A DNA stretch of 17,312 nt from the NCBI GenBank assembly GCA_017476705.1, contig JAFUZI010000032.1, forward strand, positions 1 to 17,312, written 5' to 3'. Position 1 is the stretch's first letter; each line of letters opens with the position of its first letter. This document shows positions 6,286 through 13,470 of the stretch, one piece after another. This DNA is from Bacilli bacterium (GTDB taxonomy: Bacteria; Bacillota_I; Bacilli_A; RF39; UBA660). The notes under the pieces are model-generated. The model saw nothing but the letters and a program-made list of their open reading frames with translations, made no database searches and was not told the origin of the DNA. The translations under genes were made by a program, and so were the position numbers.

Positions 6286-8658
6286 ATGATATCAATGAAT
6301 TGGGTTAAAGATTATATTGACTTAACTGGAGAAGATTTAAAAGAACTTGCTGTTAAAGTAACAAATGCGGGTATTAATATTGAAAATGTGATTACTAATC
6401 ATATTGATAATTTAGTAATAGGCGAAGTTGTTGAATGCGTAGAACACCCAGATTCAGATCACTTACATGTATGTAAAGTTAATATAGGAGATTCTATAGA
6501 ACAAATAGTTTGTGGTGCTTCAAATGTAAGAGAGGGTATAAAAGTAATTGTTGCACTTCCGGGTGCAGTTTTACCTGGTGATTTTGAAATAAAAAAAGGT
6601 AAAATCAGAGGCGTTGAGTCAAATGGAATGATATGTGCTTTATTTGAACTTGGATTAGAAGAAAAAACTGAAGAAAATTATAATAAAGGAATTCATGAAT
6701 TAGATAGCAATGCGCCAGTAGGAGAAGATCCAATTGAGTATTTAGGATTAGATGATACTTTATATGAATTAGATATTCATAAACATAGAAATAACGACTG
6801 TTATTATCATATTGGTTTTGCTCATGAAGTAGGAACTATTTTAGGTAAAAAAGTTAATTATCCTAGTATTTCTTATAATGAAGTAGAAGATGATGTTAAT
6901 AATTATGTTAAATTATCAATTAATACAGATAAATGCCCATTTTATTTAGGTAAGATGGTAAAAGATGTTAAAATAGGTGAATCACCAGAATGGATTAAGA
7001 AAAGAATTAAAGCTGCTGGTATGAGACCTATTAATAATGTTGTAGATATTTCAAACTTTGTAATGCTTGAATATGGACAACCAACACACTTCTTTGATGC
7101 TGATAAATTAGGTGGTATAGTTGAAGTTAGAGATGCATTTGATGGGGAAGAGATAACTACACTTGATAATGTGGCTAGATCTTTAACACATAACGATATA
7201 GTAATTACAGATGGAACTCGTGCTACTTGTATAGCAGGTGTTATGGGAGGCGTTAATACTGAAGTAGATGAGTCAACTAAAAATATATTTATAGAAGCTG
7301 CAATTTTTGATGCATTTAGTATAACTAAAACATCATCACGCCTTAATTTAAAATCTGAAGCATCTAAAAGATACGGCAAAGGACTAAATTTTGAATATAC
7401 AATTGATGCTTTGAATAGATGCTGTGAGTTACTCGAAAAATATGCTTCTGGGACTGTTTTATCAGGTGTTGTTAAACATGATGTAATTGATAAAACAGAA
7501 AAAGTTATTGATGTTACAACTAGTGATTTAAATGGTGTTTTAGGGCTTTCTATGACTGATAGTGATGTAGAGACACAACTTGATAAATTAGATTTTAAAT
7601 ACACTTTAAATAATGGAGTATTTACTATAACTATTCCAAGAAGAAGATTAGATGTAGAAGCTAATAAAGCTGATTTAGCTGAGGAAATTGGTAGACTTTA
7701 TGGATATAATAATCTAGAAGATACATTACCTAAAGTTGGTACTAAAAGAGGAGAATACATTGGTGATGTTAAAATTAGAAAACAAACATCTTTTAGACTT
7801 AGAGCACTTGGCTTAAATGAGGTTAGAACATATACTTTAGTAAATCCTAGTTTAGCCTCAATGTTTAATTGGGAGAATAAGGATAATGTTGTTCTTCCTA
7901 ACCCTATGAGTATAGATAGATCAGTTGTTAGAAACTCACTAATTGCATCTTTAATAAATACTTATGAATATAATAAATCAAGAAAAGTTAAAGATGTTAA
8001 TATTTATGAGATAGCTAAAACATATGCTAAAGATTTTAGCGAAGATACTAAAGTTTGTATGTTAATGAGTGGTAATTATATAACTAACTCATGGAATGGA
8101 AGTATGAAAGTTGATTTTTATTTAGTTAAAGGGATTATTGAAAACTTGCTTGACTACTTAGGATTTAAAAATAGATATTATTTTGAAGCAAGTGTTAATC
8201 CTGATATGCATCCAGGTATATCTGCTAATATTATATTAGATAGAGAAGTTGTTGGTATAATTGGAAGAGTTCATCCAAATATATCTAAGGATGATTTATA
8301 TGTAGCAGAAATGTCTTTATCTAAGCTTTATTCTAAAACTATTAAACCACTTAAATTTAAGGAAGTACCTAAATATCCTTCAATTGAAAAAGATATGGCT
8401 TTCTCAGTTGATAAAAATATAACTTCTAAAGAAATAGTGGATCTAATTAAGAAAAAAGGTGGAAGACTATTAACTGATGTTGATGTATTTGATGTTTATA
8501 CTGGAGAGAATGTAGAATTAAATAAAAAATCAATTGCATTTAAACTTACATTTAATGATCCTACTAAGACACTTACAGATAGTGAAGTTAATACAGTTTT
8601 TGAAAATGTAATTAGTGAAGTAGAAAATGCATATAATGCAGAACTTAGAAATAAATAA
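6286..8658 (+). CDS. pheT: Phenylalanine--tRNA ligase beta subunit
   Basis: Partner subunit of PheS; it carries tRNA-binding and editing functions. At 790 residues it has the normal bacterial length. Parts in order: EMAP-II-like tRNA-binding domain (about 40-125, with HPDSDHLHVCKV and the ending GMICALFELGL); B3/B4 editing region in the next ~200 residues; B5 domain (about 400-470); inactive class II core; and an FDX-ACB anticodon-binding domain from about residue 694 (KYPSIEKDMAFSVDKN). Start 6286 is chosen because GGGAGG (6271-6276) is correctly spaced; a reading from 6262 would overlap the end of pheS. It ends in a strong terminator, closing the operon. Confidence 0.97.
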   Translation: MISMNWVKDYIDLTGEDLKELAVKVTNAGINIENVITNHIDNLVIGEVVECVEHPDSDHLHVCKVNIGDSIEQIVCGASNVREGIKVIVALPGAVLPGDFEIKKGKIRGVESNGMICALFELGLEEKTEENYNKGIHELDSNAPVGEDPIEYLGLDDTLYELDIHKHRNNDCYYHIGFAHEVGTILGKKVNYPSISYNEVEDDVNNYVKLSINTDKCPFYLGKMVKDVKIGESPEWIKKRIKAAGMRPINNVVDISNFVMLEYGQPTHFFDADKLGGIVEVRDAFDGEEITTLDNVARSLTHNDIVITDGTRATCIAGVMGGVNTEVDESTKNIFIEAAIFDAFSITKTSSRLNLKSEASKRYGKGLNFEYTIDALNRCCELLEKYASGTVLSGVVKHDVIDKTEKVIDVTTSDLNGVLGLSMTDSDVETQLDKLDFKYTLNNGVFTITIPRRRLDVEANKADLAEEIGRLYGYNNLEDTLPKVGTKRGEYIGDVKIRKQTSFRLRALGLNEVRTYTLVNPSLASMFNWENKDNVVLPNPMSIDRSVVRNSLIASLINTYEYNKSRKVKDVNIYEIAKTYAKDFSEDTKVCMLMSGNYITNSWNGSMKVDFYLVKGIIENLLDYLGFKNRYYFEASVNPDMHPGISANIILDREVVGIIGRVHPNISKDDLYVAEMSLSKLYSKTIKPLKFKEVPKYPSIEKDMAFSVDKNITSKEIVDLIKKKGGRLLTDVDVFDVYTGENVELNKKSIAFKLTFNDPTKTLTDSEVNTVFENVISEVENAYNAELRNK

Positions 8659-8662
8659 TATT

Positions 8663-8691
8663 AAATAGCAACCAATTTGTTGCTATTTTTT
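8663..8691 (+). terminator. Terminator of the pheST operon
   Basis: A 10-base-pair stem (8663-8672 with 8679-8688), loop CAATTT, followed by T to 8691. It is a classic intrinsic terminator. Confidence 0.88.
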
Positions 8692-8714
8692 AATAAATTA
8701 ATAAATATAATATG

Positions 8715-8743
8715 TTGACTAAAAATAACTAGATATGTATAAT
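8715..8743 (+). promoter_or_regulatory. SigA promoter of the prepilin gene
   Basis: TTGACT (8715-8720) and TATAAT (8738-8743) are spaced by 17 bases. The ATG at 8735 overlaps the -10, which supports the later start at 8768 with its AGGAGG-type ribosome site. Confidence 0.8.
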
Positions 8744-8767
8744 TTAGGTATGATAATAGGAGGATTT

Positions 8768-9904
8768 ATGAGACGAGGATTCACACTAATTGAGTTACTT
8801 GCAGTAATAGTAATACTTGCAGTTATAGCATTAATTGCATATCCAGTTATAACTGGTATTGTTGAAAAATCTAAAAAGTCATCAGCGCTTAGAAGTGTAG
8901 AAGGTTATGTAGAAGCTGCGAATAATGCATCAGTATTATATGATTTAGATAACAATAAAGGAATAAATGTAAGTGAGGATAAACATACATTTACAAGTGG
9001 TGAGGATACTATAGATTTTAGTAAGATAAAAGCAAAAGGAACAATTCCTACATATTCATATATAGATTATAATAGTAAAACAAAAACTGTAAGAGAAGGA
9101 CATTTCTGTATAAATGGTTACAGTGTAATATATAAAAATAATCAAGCTAAAATATCTAATACTAATTATTGTGAATATACTAATCAACCAGATAAGGCTA
9201 AGGTTATATTTGAATTAAATGGTGGATTATTAGATATAGATTATTTATATTATAATCAGGGTGAAACATATGATAGTTTGCCAATCCCTACTAAAGATGG
9301 TTTTCATTTTGATGGATGGTATACTGAAGATACTTTTGAACATTTAGTTAATAGTAGTGATATAGTTGCTAGTATTGATGAATATAGTTTATATGCTAAA
9401 TATTCAGTTGATAGAATTTCGCTGTTTGATAATGGAACTGTTAATTCAAATCTAATAGATAATTTTAATCCAGTTGAAATTACAAGTATGACACTTAGTA
9501 AAAATAGTACTTTAAATTATGTAGCTAATTTAAATGCATATGGCCTAGTAAATGGTGGATATCAAACAATTAAAAAAATACCAAAAGAATTATTAAGTGG
9601 GAATAAATTAGAATTTTTCTTTCCTAGTATAAGTATTAAATCTCTAAATTCGGAATCTTATACTTCATTTAGATTGTCATATTCATATGATGGAAATACT
9701 TGGACAATGGTTGATTATATTTTTGATACATATTTAGTAACGTCTGGTGGTAAGAGAGGTACTGATAATATAAATAGATCAAATGTTACAGAAGTAGTAG
9801 AGTTACCTAATATTGAAAATGATGCATATATAAGAATTTGGTTTAATGGTTGGCATTATCAAACTGTCAATATTTCTTTAAAATCGATATCAATAATATC
9901 ATAA
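8768..9904 (+). CDS. Type IV prepilin-like protein with an InlB B-type repeat
   Basis: The protein begins MRRG-FTLIELLAVIVILAVIALIAYPVI: a four-residue basic leader, the prepilin peptidase site after G4, glutamate at +5 and the hydrophobic alpha-1 spine of type IV pilins. C114 and C135 bracket a short segment and may form a disulfide, as in many pilins. Residues ~144-213 match an InlB B-repeat (Listeria-Bacteroides repeat) with FELNGG, PTKDGFHFDGWYT and YAKY. The last ~165 residues are beta-rich (SYSYDGNTWT, RIWFNGWHYQ) and unrecognised. The gene is monocistronic, with its own promoter and terminator and no pilus-assembly neighbours. It is likely a surface-exposed minor pilin or adhesin that relies on a secretion machine encoded elsewhere; that role is inference. 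Confidence 0.88.
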   Translation: MRRGFTLIELLAVIVILAVIALIAYPVITGIVEKSKKSSALRSVEGYVEAANNASVLYDLDNNKGINVSEDKHTFTSGEDTIDFSKIKAKGTIPTYSYIDYNSKTKTVREGHFCINGYSVIYKNNQAKISNTNYCEYTNQPDKAKVIFELNGGLLDIDYLYYNQGETYDSLPIPTKDGFHFDGWYTEDTFEHLVNSSDIVASIDEYSLYAKYSVDRISLFDNGTVNSNLIDNFNPVEITSMTLSKNSTLNYVANLNAYGLVNGGYQTIKKIPKELLSGNKLEFFFPSISIKSLNSESYTSFRLSYSYDGNTWTMVDYIFDTYLVTSGGKRGTDNINRSNVTEVVELPNIENDAYIRIWFNGWHYQTVNISLKSISIIS

Positions 9905-9950
9905 AGATTTAGCTTTTTAACAAAATTATTAGTTATTGTTTATGGTATTA

Positions 9951-9982
9951 AAAAAATTCTCTTTGATTTGAGAATTTTTTTT
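9951..9982. terminator. Bidirectional terminator between prepilin gene and spoIVA
   Basis: An 11-base-pair stem (9951-9961 with 9970-9980) has T on the 3' side and A on the 5' side, so it can stop transcription from both convergent genes. The spoIVA stop codon lies at its edge (9981-9983). Confidence 0.85.
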
Positions 9983-11456
9983 ATATTACTATTGCGAATA
10001 AATTTCCAGAGCCTTTATTAACTAATTTAGTTAATGTGTTATTAAGTTTTAATCTAATGTTATCTGGCATTAGCGATAATTTTGCTTGAATGCCTTCTTT
10101 AACAATTGTATCTAAGCTTCTTCCAAATATTTCGCTTTTCCAAATATTAGATGGGTTAGTGTCATAATCTTTTGTTAAATAATCAATTAATTCTTTACTT
10201 TGTATTTCAGAGCCAATTATTGGTTCAAAAGTTGATTCTACATCAACTCTAATCATGTGTATTGATGGAGCAGTTGCTTTTAATTTAACTCCATATCTTG
10301 ATCCTTGTTTTATAATCTCAGGTGTATCCAGCTTCATATCCTTTAAGCTAGGGGAAGCTATTCCATAACCTGTTTGTTTAACCATTTTAAGAGCACTTTT
10401 GATTTGATCGTATTCTTCTTTTGCTTCTCTAAAATCTTGGAACATTTTTAAAACTTCTGTTTTATTATTCATATCAACATCTATTATTTCATTTAGTATT
10501 TGATTATAAAGTTCTTCTTTACAGTCTAAGTTTAAGGTTATAATACCTGTTTTTGTATCAACATTTGAAATATATGATTTATCTATATATTCTGAGTCTG
10601 AAAAGTGATTAGTAATAGATTCTATATCTCTTATTTTATCTACATCATAAACACTTTCTTTAATTTTATCTATGTAATGTTTCTTTAACCAATTATCAGA
10701 GTTTAGACATGTAATCCATTCTGGCATATTAACTTTAATTTCAAGTACTGGAAATTCATATAATGCTTCTTTTAAGATGTTGTAAATATCTCTTTCTGTC
10801 ATATTTTCAACACTAATAGGTAGAACTGGTACATTATATTTATCTTTTAAAGAGTCTGCCAATCTTTCTGTTTCAGGTAACATTGGATGAGCTGAATTTA
10901 AGACAACTATAAAAGGTTTACCATATGTTTTTAATTCATCTATAACTCTTTCTTCGGCATCTACATAATTATTTCTCTCAATTTCTCCAAATGATCCATC
11001 AGTAGTTATTACAATTCCAATAGAGGAGTGATCTTTAATTACTTTTTCAGTTCCAATTTCTGCTGCTTCTATAAAAGGTATCTCTTCATTGTACCATGGA
11101 CTTTTAACCATACGAGGCCCTGATTCATCTTCGTATCCTTTAGCTCCTTCAATGATATATCCAACACAGTCAACAAGTCTTATGTTTGTCTCAAATTCAT
11201 CTATTTTTATTTTTGCTGCATTAGAAGGTACAAATTTAGGCTCAGTAGTCATAATAGTTTTTCCTTGCGCTGATTGTGGTATTTCATCAAGTGTTCTTTT
11301 CTTTTCATATTCATCTTCTATATTTGGAACAACAAGTGTTTCAATTACTTTTTTTATAAAAGTAGATTTACCAGTTCTAACTGCTCCAACAATTCCTAAA
11401 TATAAATCTCCACCAGTTCGCTCACTAATACTTTTTATAATATCTATCTTATCCAT
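9981..11456 (-). CDS. spoIVA: Stage IV sporulation protein A, coat morphogenetic ATPase
   Basis: SpoIVA forms the ATP-driven polymer that coats the outer forespore membrane and is the base on which the spore coat is built; it is made in the mother cell. The 491-residue length almost equals the 492 of B. subtilis. The N-terminal GTPase-like fold shows the P-loop GAVRTGKS (24-31), followed by conserved stretches DEIPQSAQGKTIMTTEPKF and RLVDCVGY. The C-terminal region ends NLFAIVI, in the part that binds SpoVM in Bacillus. It lies directly downstream of spoVIF on the same strand. The ribosome site (AGTAGGGA) is weak and can be hidden by a hairpin. Identification is secure. Confidence 0.97.
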   Translation of the reverse strand: MDKIDIIKSISERTGGDLYLGIVGAVRTGKSTFIKKVIETLVVPNIEDEYEKKRTLDEIPQSAQGKTIMTTEPKFVPSNAAKIKIDEFETNIRLVDCVGYIIEGAKGYEDESGPRMVKSPWYNEEIPFIEAAEIGTEKVIKDHSSIGIVITTDGSFGEIERNNYVDAEERVIDELKTYGKPFIVVLNSAHPMLPETERLADSLKDKYNVPVLPISVENMTERDIYNILKEALYEFPVLEIKVNMPEWITCLNSDNWLKKHYIDKIKESVYDVDKIRDIESITNHFSDSEYIDKSYISNVDTKTGIITLNLDCKEELYNQILNEIIDVDMNNKTEVLKMFQDFREAKEEYDQIKSALKMVKQTGYGIASPSLKDMKLDTPEIIKQGSRYGVKLKATAPSIHMIRVDVESTFEPIIGSEIQSKELIDYLTKDYDTNPSNIWKSEIFGRSLDTIVKEGIQAKLSLMPDNIRLKLNNTLTKLVNKGSGNLFAIVI

Positions 11457-11457
11457 T

Positions 11458-11503
11458 TAATCCCTACTTTCTAACTAACTATATGTCTGTTTAGTAGGGG
11501 TTA
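11458..11503 (-). promoter_or_regulatory. Hairpin over the spoIVA ribosome site
   Basis: The arms at 11503-11493 and 11468-11458 (minus strand) pair over 7 base pairs, one mismatch and 3 more, with a 24-base loop. The 3' arm contains the AGTAGGGA before spoIVA. No T run follows, so it does not look like an intrinsic terminator. Confidence 0.5.
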
Positions 11504-11506
11504 TTA
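11478..11506 (-). promoter_or_regulatory. Putative SigE promoter of spoIVA
   Basis: On the minus strand TAATAAC (11506-11500, carrying the ATA core of the SigE -35) is followed after 14 bases by CATATAGT (11485-11478), matching 6 of 8 of CATACAAT. spoIVA is a known SigE gene in Bacillus. The predicted start falls inside the hairpin loop, about 15 bases before the ATG. Confidence 0.55.
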
Positions 11507-11509
11507 CTT

Positions 11510-11752
11510 TTAAATCATTTTATCTAAGTTTTTAGGTATTTTATCTTCTTTAATAGCGTTAATTATTTTATCTTCTTTTTCTTTAGATACAGGCTTTCCT
11601 GTTAGGGTAGATAGTTCATTTATAATTTCACGAAGAGTTTTTTCATTTTTTAAATCATTTTGTTGAAGCTTCTCAGCAAGTTTTAAAATAGTTTTTTTAT
11701 TAACATTAGTCTTTGCTTCAACCCTATTAAAAAATCCATCTGAAAATGACAT
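11510..11752 (-). CDS. spoVIF: Stage VI sporulation protein F (SpoVIF family)
   Basis: An 80-residue protein with the family's fixed pattern: F..V..KTNVNKKTILKLAE near the N-terminus, then NDLKNEKTLREII, GKPVSKEKEDKIINAI and the ending DKIPKNLDKMI. SpoVIF (YjcC) is a mother-cell protein needed for proper coat assembly and spore resistance in Bacillus. It is soluble and without a signal peptide. The start is well set by AGGAGG (11765-11760). It lies immediately upstream of spoIVA, putting two coat-assembly genes together; readthrough into spoIVA is possible because no intrinsic terminator separates them. The identification comes from the remembered family pattern. Confidence 0.88.
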   Translation of the reverse strand: MSFSDGFFNRVEAKTNVNKKTILKLAEKLQQNDLKNEKTLREIINELSTLTGKPVSKEKEDKIINAIKEDKIPKNLDKMI

Positions 11753-11770
11753 ATTTTTACCTCCTAAAGT

Positions 11771-11778
11771 ATTGTATG
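11771..11778 (-). promoter_or_regulatory. Mother-cell -10 element of spoVIF
   Basis: The minus strand reads CATACAAT followed by AC, an exact match to the SigE -10 consensus and also to the SigK pattern CATA-N3-TA. No convincing -35 for either factor is seen at the usual spacing. The predicted start lies next to the AGGAGG ribosome site. Confidence 0.6.
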
Positions 11779-11858
11779 AAATATATCATTTTAATTGAGT
11801 ATTTAATAGTATTAATTATTTTTTAAATTTAATAAAATATTTAATAGGAAGTGATTAA

Positions 11859-12359
11859 GTGAGTATTGATGATATTAAAGCAAAAATATCAACTTATGAA
11901 AAATACATTGAATATTTGAAGTTAGAAAACCTAATGATTAGTAAAGCATTAAATAAAAAAATAATAAGTCTTTTAAAAGGGGAAAGATTTTTATTATTTT
12001 TTGGAGTAGTTGTATCTATTATACTTAATTGTATTTTTTTAAAATGCCTCTCTATGACTTTTGTATCTTTATCTAAAGTTCAATATATATCAGTTTATTT
12101 GGTCTCTATTATTCCAATATTTATATCAGTTAATGATATTTTAAATAAAACAACTAAGTTTAAGAAAAATGAAATAAAGGTTTTAAAGAAAAAACTTGTA
12201 AATAATAAGTTAAAGATAAAAGAATATGAAAAAACAATTAGGAAATTAAATATTGAAACAAAAAAACGTATTAATTCTAAACAATTATCAAATATTTATA
12301 ATAATGATTTCGAAAAGAAGCATGATAAGGTAAAAAAATTAACCCTTAATAAACATTAG
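11859..12359 (+). CDS. Unknown coiled-coil / two-helix membrane protein
   Basis: I do not recognise this 166-residue protein. It starts with GTG, preceded by AGGAAGTGA; no ATG is available before residue ~27. A charged helical segment (about 1-45) is followed by two hydrophobic segments (about 47-65 and 72-92, joined by a short loop), and then a long lysine-rich coiled coil to the end. Both ends would face the same side of the membrane, most likely the cytoplasm given the lysines. The same plan, and a shared I..KIS.Y start to the first coil, appears in the protein at 15271-15846. It sits 21 bases before yunB, divergent from spoVIF, which hints at but does not prove a sporulation link. Confidence 0.7.
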   Translation: MSIDDIKAKISTYEKYIEYLKLENLMISKALNKKIISLLKGERFLLFFGVVVSIILNCIFLKCLSMTFVSLSKVQYISVYLVSIIPIFISVNDILNKTTKFKKNEIKVLKKKLVNNKLKIKEYEKTIRKLNIETKKRINSKQLSNIYNNDFEKKHDKVKKLTLNKH

Positions 12360-12375
12360 AAATTATGCATATCTT
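12347..12375 (+). promoter_or_regulatory. Putative SigE promoter of yunB
   Basis: TAATAAA (12347-12353, with the ATA core) is followed after 14 bases by CATATCTT (12368-12375). The -10 ends five bases before the yunB ATG, so the message would start at or next to the start codon. Confidence 0.5.
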
Positions 12376-12380
12376 ATAGT

Positions 12381-13103
12381 ATGAGAAGAGCAAGATTACA
12401 TAGTAAAAAAAAGAGTAGTTTGCTAACTCTTATATTAAGTTTAATATTTATTTTTACTATATCATTAATAATTGTATTTAACTATATTGGTAAGTCTTTA
12501 TCTAATAAAGTAGAAGAATATAGTATGTTGGAGGCTAAAAAAATAATATCAAATTTAATAAACAAATCTGTAGAAATAGATGTTGTAGATAATCTTAGAA
12601 ATAGTTTGTTTATAAAAGATAATAATACTGTTGATTTTGATTCTTATAAAATAAATAGATTAATAGTTTTAGTTAATAAAAATTTAAAAGAAAATTTAAA
12701 TAAATTAGAAACAGGAAAAATAGAGTTGGATGGGATTGAACTTTTAAAAGATAAAGCTAAGATTAAAAAAGGAATAATATATGAAATTCCAAGTGGTATT
12801 ATTTTTAATAATGCAATTCTATCTAATATTGGGCCTAAAATACCAGTTAAACTTCATATGATTGGTGATGCTACTATACAAGTAGATACGAAGATAACAG
12901 ATTATGGAATAAATAATGCTATTATTGAAATTGATATTAAAATAAATGTAAGTGAACAAATGATTCTTCCATTTTCAACTAAAAAGATTGAAGTAGAAGA
13001 GAGTATTCCGATTGCTATTAAACTAATAGAAGGTAATATTCCACAGTATTATTCTAGTGGCCTTCCATTTTATATAAATGATTCTTTTCAATTAAAAAAA
13101 TAA
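12381..13103 (+). CDS. yunB: Sporulation protein YunB
   Basis: A 240-residue protein with a basic start (MRRARLHSKKK), one N-terminal membrane helix (about 14-36) and a long domain outside the cytoplasm containing the family's stretches NKLETGKIELDG, IPSGIIFNNAILSNIGPKIPVKLHMIGD and the ending EGNIPQYYSSGL. In B. subtilis, yunB belongs to the mother-cell SigE regulon and its loss impairs sporulation; the biochemical role is unknown. The start has no recognisable Shine-Dalgarno sequence, and a SigE-like -10 box ends five bases before it. yutD follows closely; yunB and yutD also lie near one another in B. subtilis as I recall. Confidence 0.88.
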   Translation: MRRARLHSKKKSSLLTLILSLIFIFTISLIIVFNYIGKSLSNKVEEYSMLEAKKIISNLINKSVEIDVVDNLRNSLFIKDNNTVDFDSYKINRLIVLVNKNLKENLNKLETGKIELDGIELLKDKAKIKKGIIYEIPSGIIFNNAILSNIGPKIPVKLHMIGDATIQVDTKITDYGINNAIIEIDIKINVSEQMILPFSTKKIEVEESIPIAIKLIEGNIPQYYSSGLPFYINDSFQLKK

Positions 13104-13113
13104 ATGTTATAAT
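13085..13113 (+). promoter_or_regulatory. Putative promoter of yutD inside the end of yunB
   Basis: TTTTCA (13085-13090) and TATAAT (13108-13113) are 17 bases apart. GGTGAT (13120-13125) follows six bases after the -10, so transcription would start about at the ribosome site. The -35 is weak (4 of 6). Confidence 0.45.
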
Positions 13114-13128
13114 TAATTTGGTGATACT

Positions 13129-13413
13129 ATGAAATATGTAATACTAAATAATATAAAATATGAACTTATAGAGAATTTTAAAGATGGATTTAATACAGAT
13201 GAAGTTATATCAAAAGCAACAGATTATTTTAATGATTTTGATTATATATTTGGAGACTGGTCTTATGGTAAACTTAGACTTAAAGGTTTTTGTAAAAAAG
13301 ATAACAAGTTATTTAATGCAATAAATGATTTTTCAAAAAAAGATGAATATATTAAGAATAATTGTGCCTATGGTTGTAAATATTTTGTACTTGAAAAAAT
13401 AAATGAAAATTAA
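13129..13413 (+). CDS. yutD: YutD-like protein (DUF1027 family)
   Basis: A 94-residue soluble protein. The two hallmarks of the family are both present: FDYIFGDWSYGKLRLKGF (about 36-53) and the closing NNCAYGCKYFVLEK with two cysteines. The function of YutD is not established in any organism I know of. It starts with ATG four bases after GGTGAT. It follows yunB by 25 bases and converges on the RNase J gene, sharing the terminator region. The family call is from pattern recognition; the length is normal. Confidence 0.85.
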   Translation: MKYVILNNIKYELIENFKDGFNTDEVISKATDYFNDFDYIFGDWSYGKLRLKGFCKKDNKLFNAINDFSKKDEYIKNNCAYGCKYFVLEKINEN

Positions 13414-13440
13414 AATGTATAATAATTTAATTATATAGTA

Positions 13441-13470
13441 AAAAAAGATATCAAGTTATTTCTTGATATC
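13441..13470 (-). terminator. Terminator of the RNase J gene
   Basis: A perfect 9-base-pair stem (13470-13462 with 13455-13447, minus strand), a 6-base loop and a T run (13446-13441). The TAA stop of the gene is within the loop and the last codons make the 5' arm. It could weakly serve the converging yutD gene as well, though T is lacking on that side. Confidence 0.88.

Noticed and set aside
6942..7604. 220-codon open frame on the minus strand inside pheT
   Set aside because: It lies wholly opposite conserved PheT coding sequence, with serine/threonine-rich shadow composition and no recognisable domain.
9200..9415. InlB-type segment as sign of recent transfer from Listeria or Bacteroides
   Set aside because: Base composition and codon use match the neighbouring genes, and the repeat is widespread in gut Firmicutes.
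11089..11460. 123-codon plus-strand frame opposite the start of spoIVA
   Set aside because: It is the mirror of the conserved SpoIVA P-loop region; nothing supports translation.
11458..11503. The inverted repeat before spoIVA as an intrinsic terminator of spoVIF
   Set aside because: No T run follows the stem on the minus strand, and it leads straight into the spoIVA start codon.
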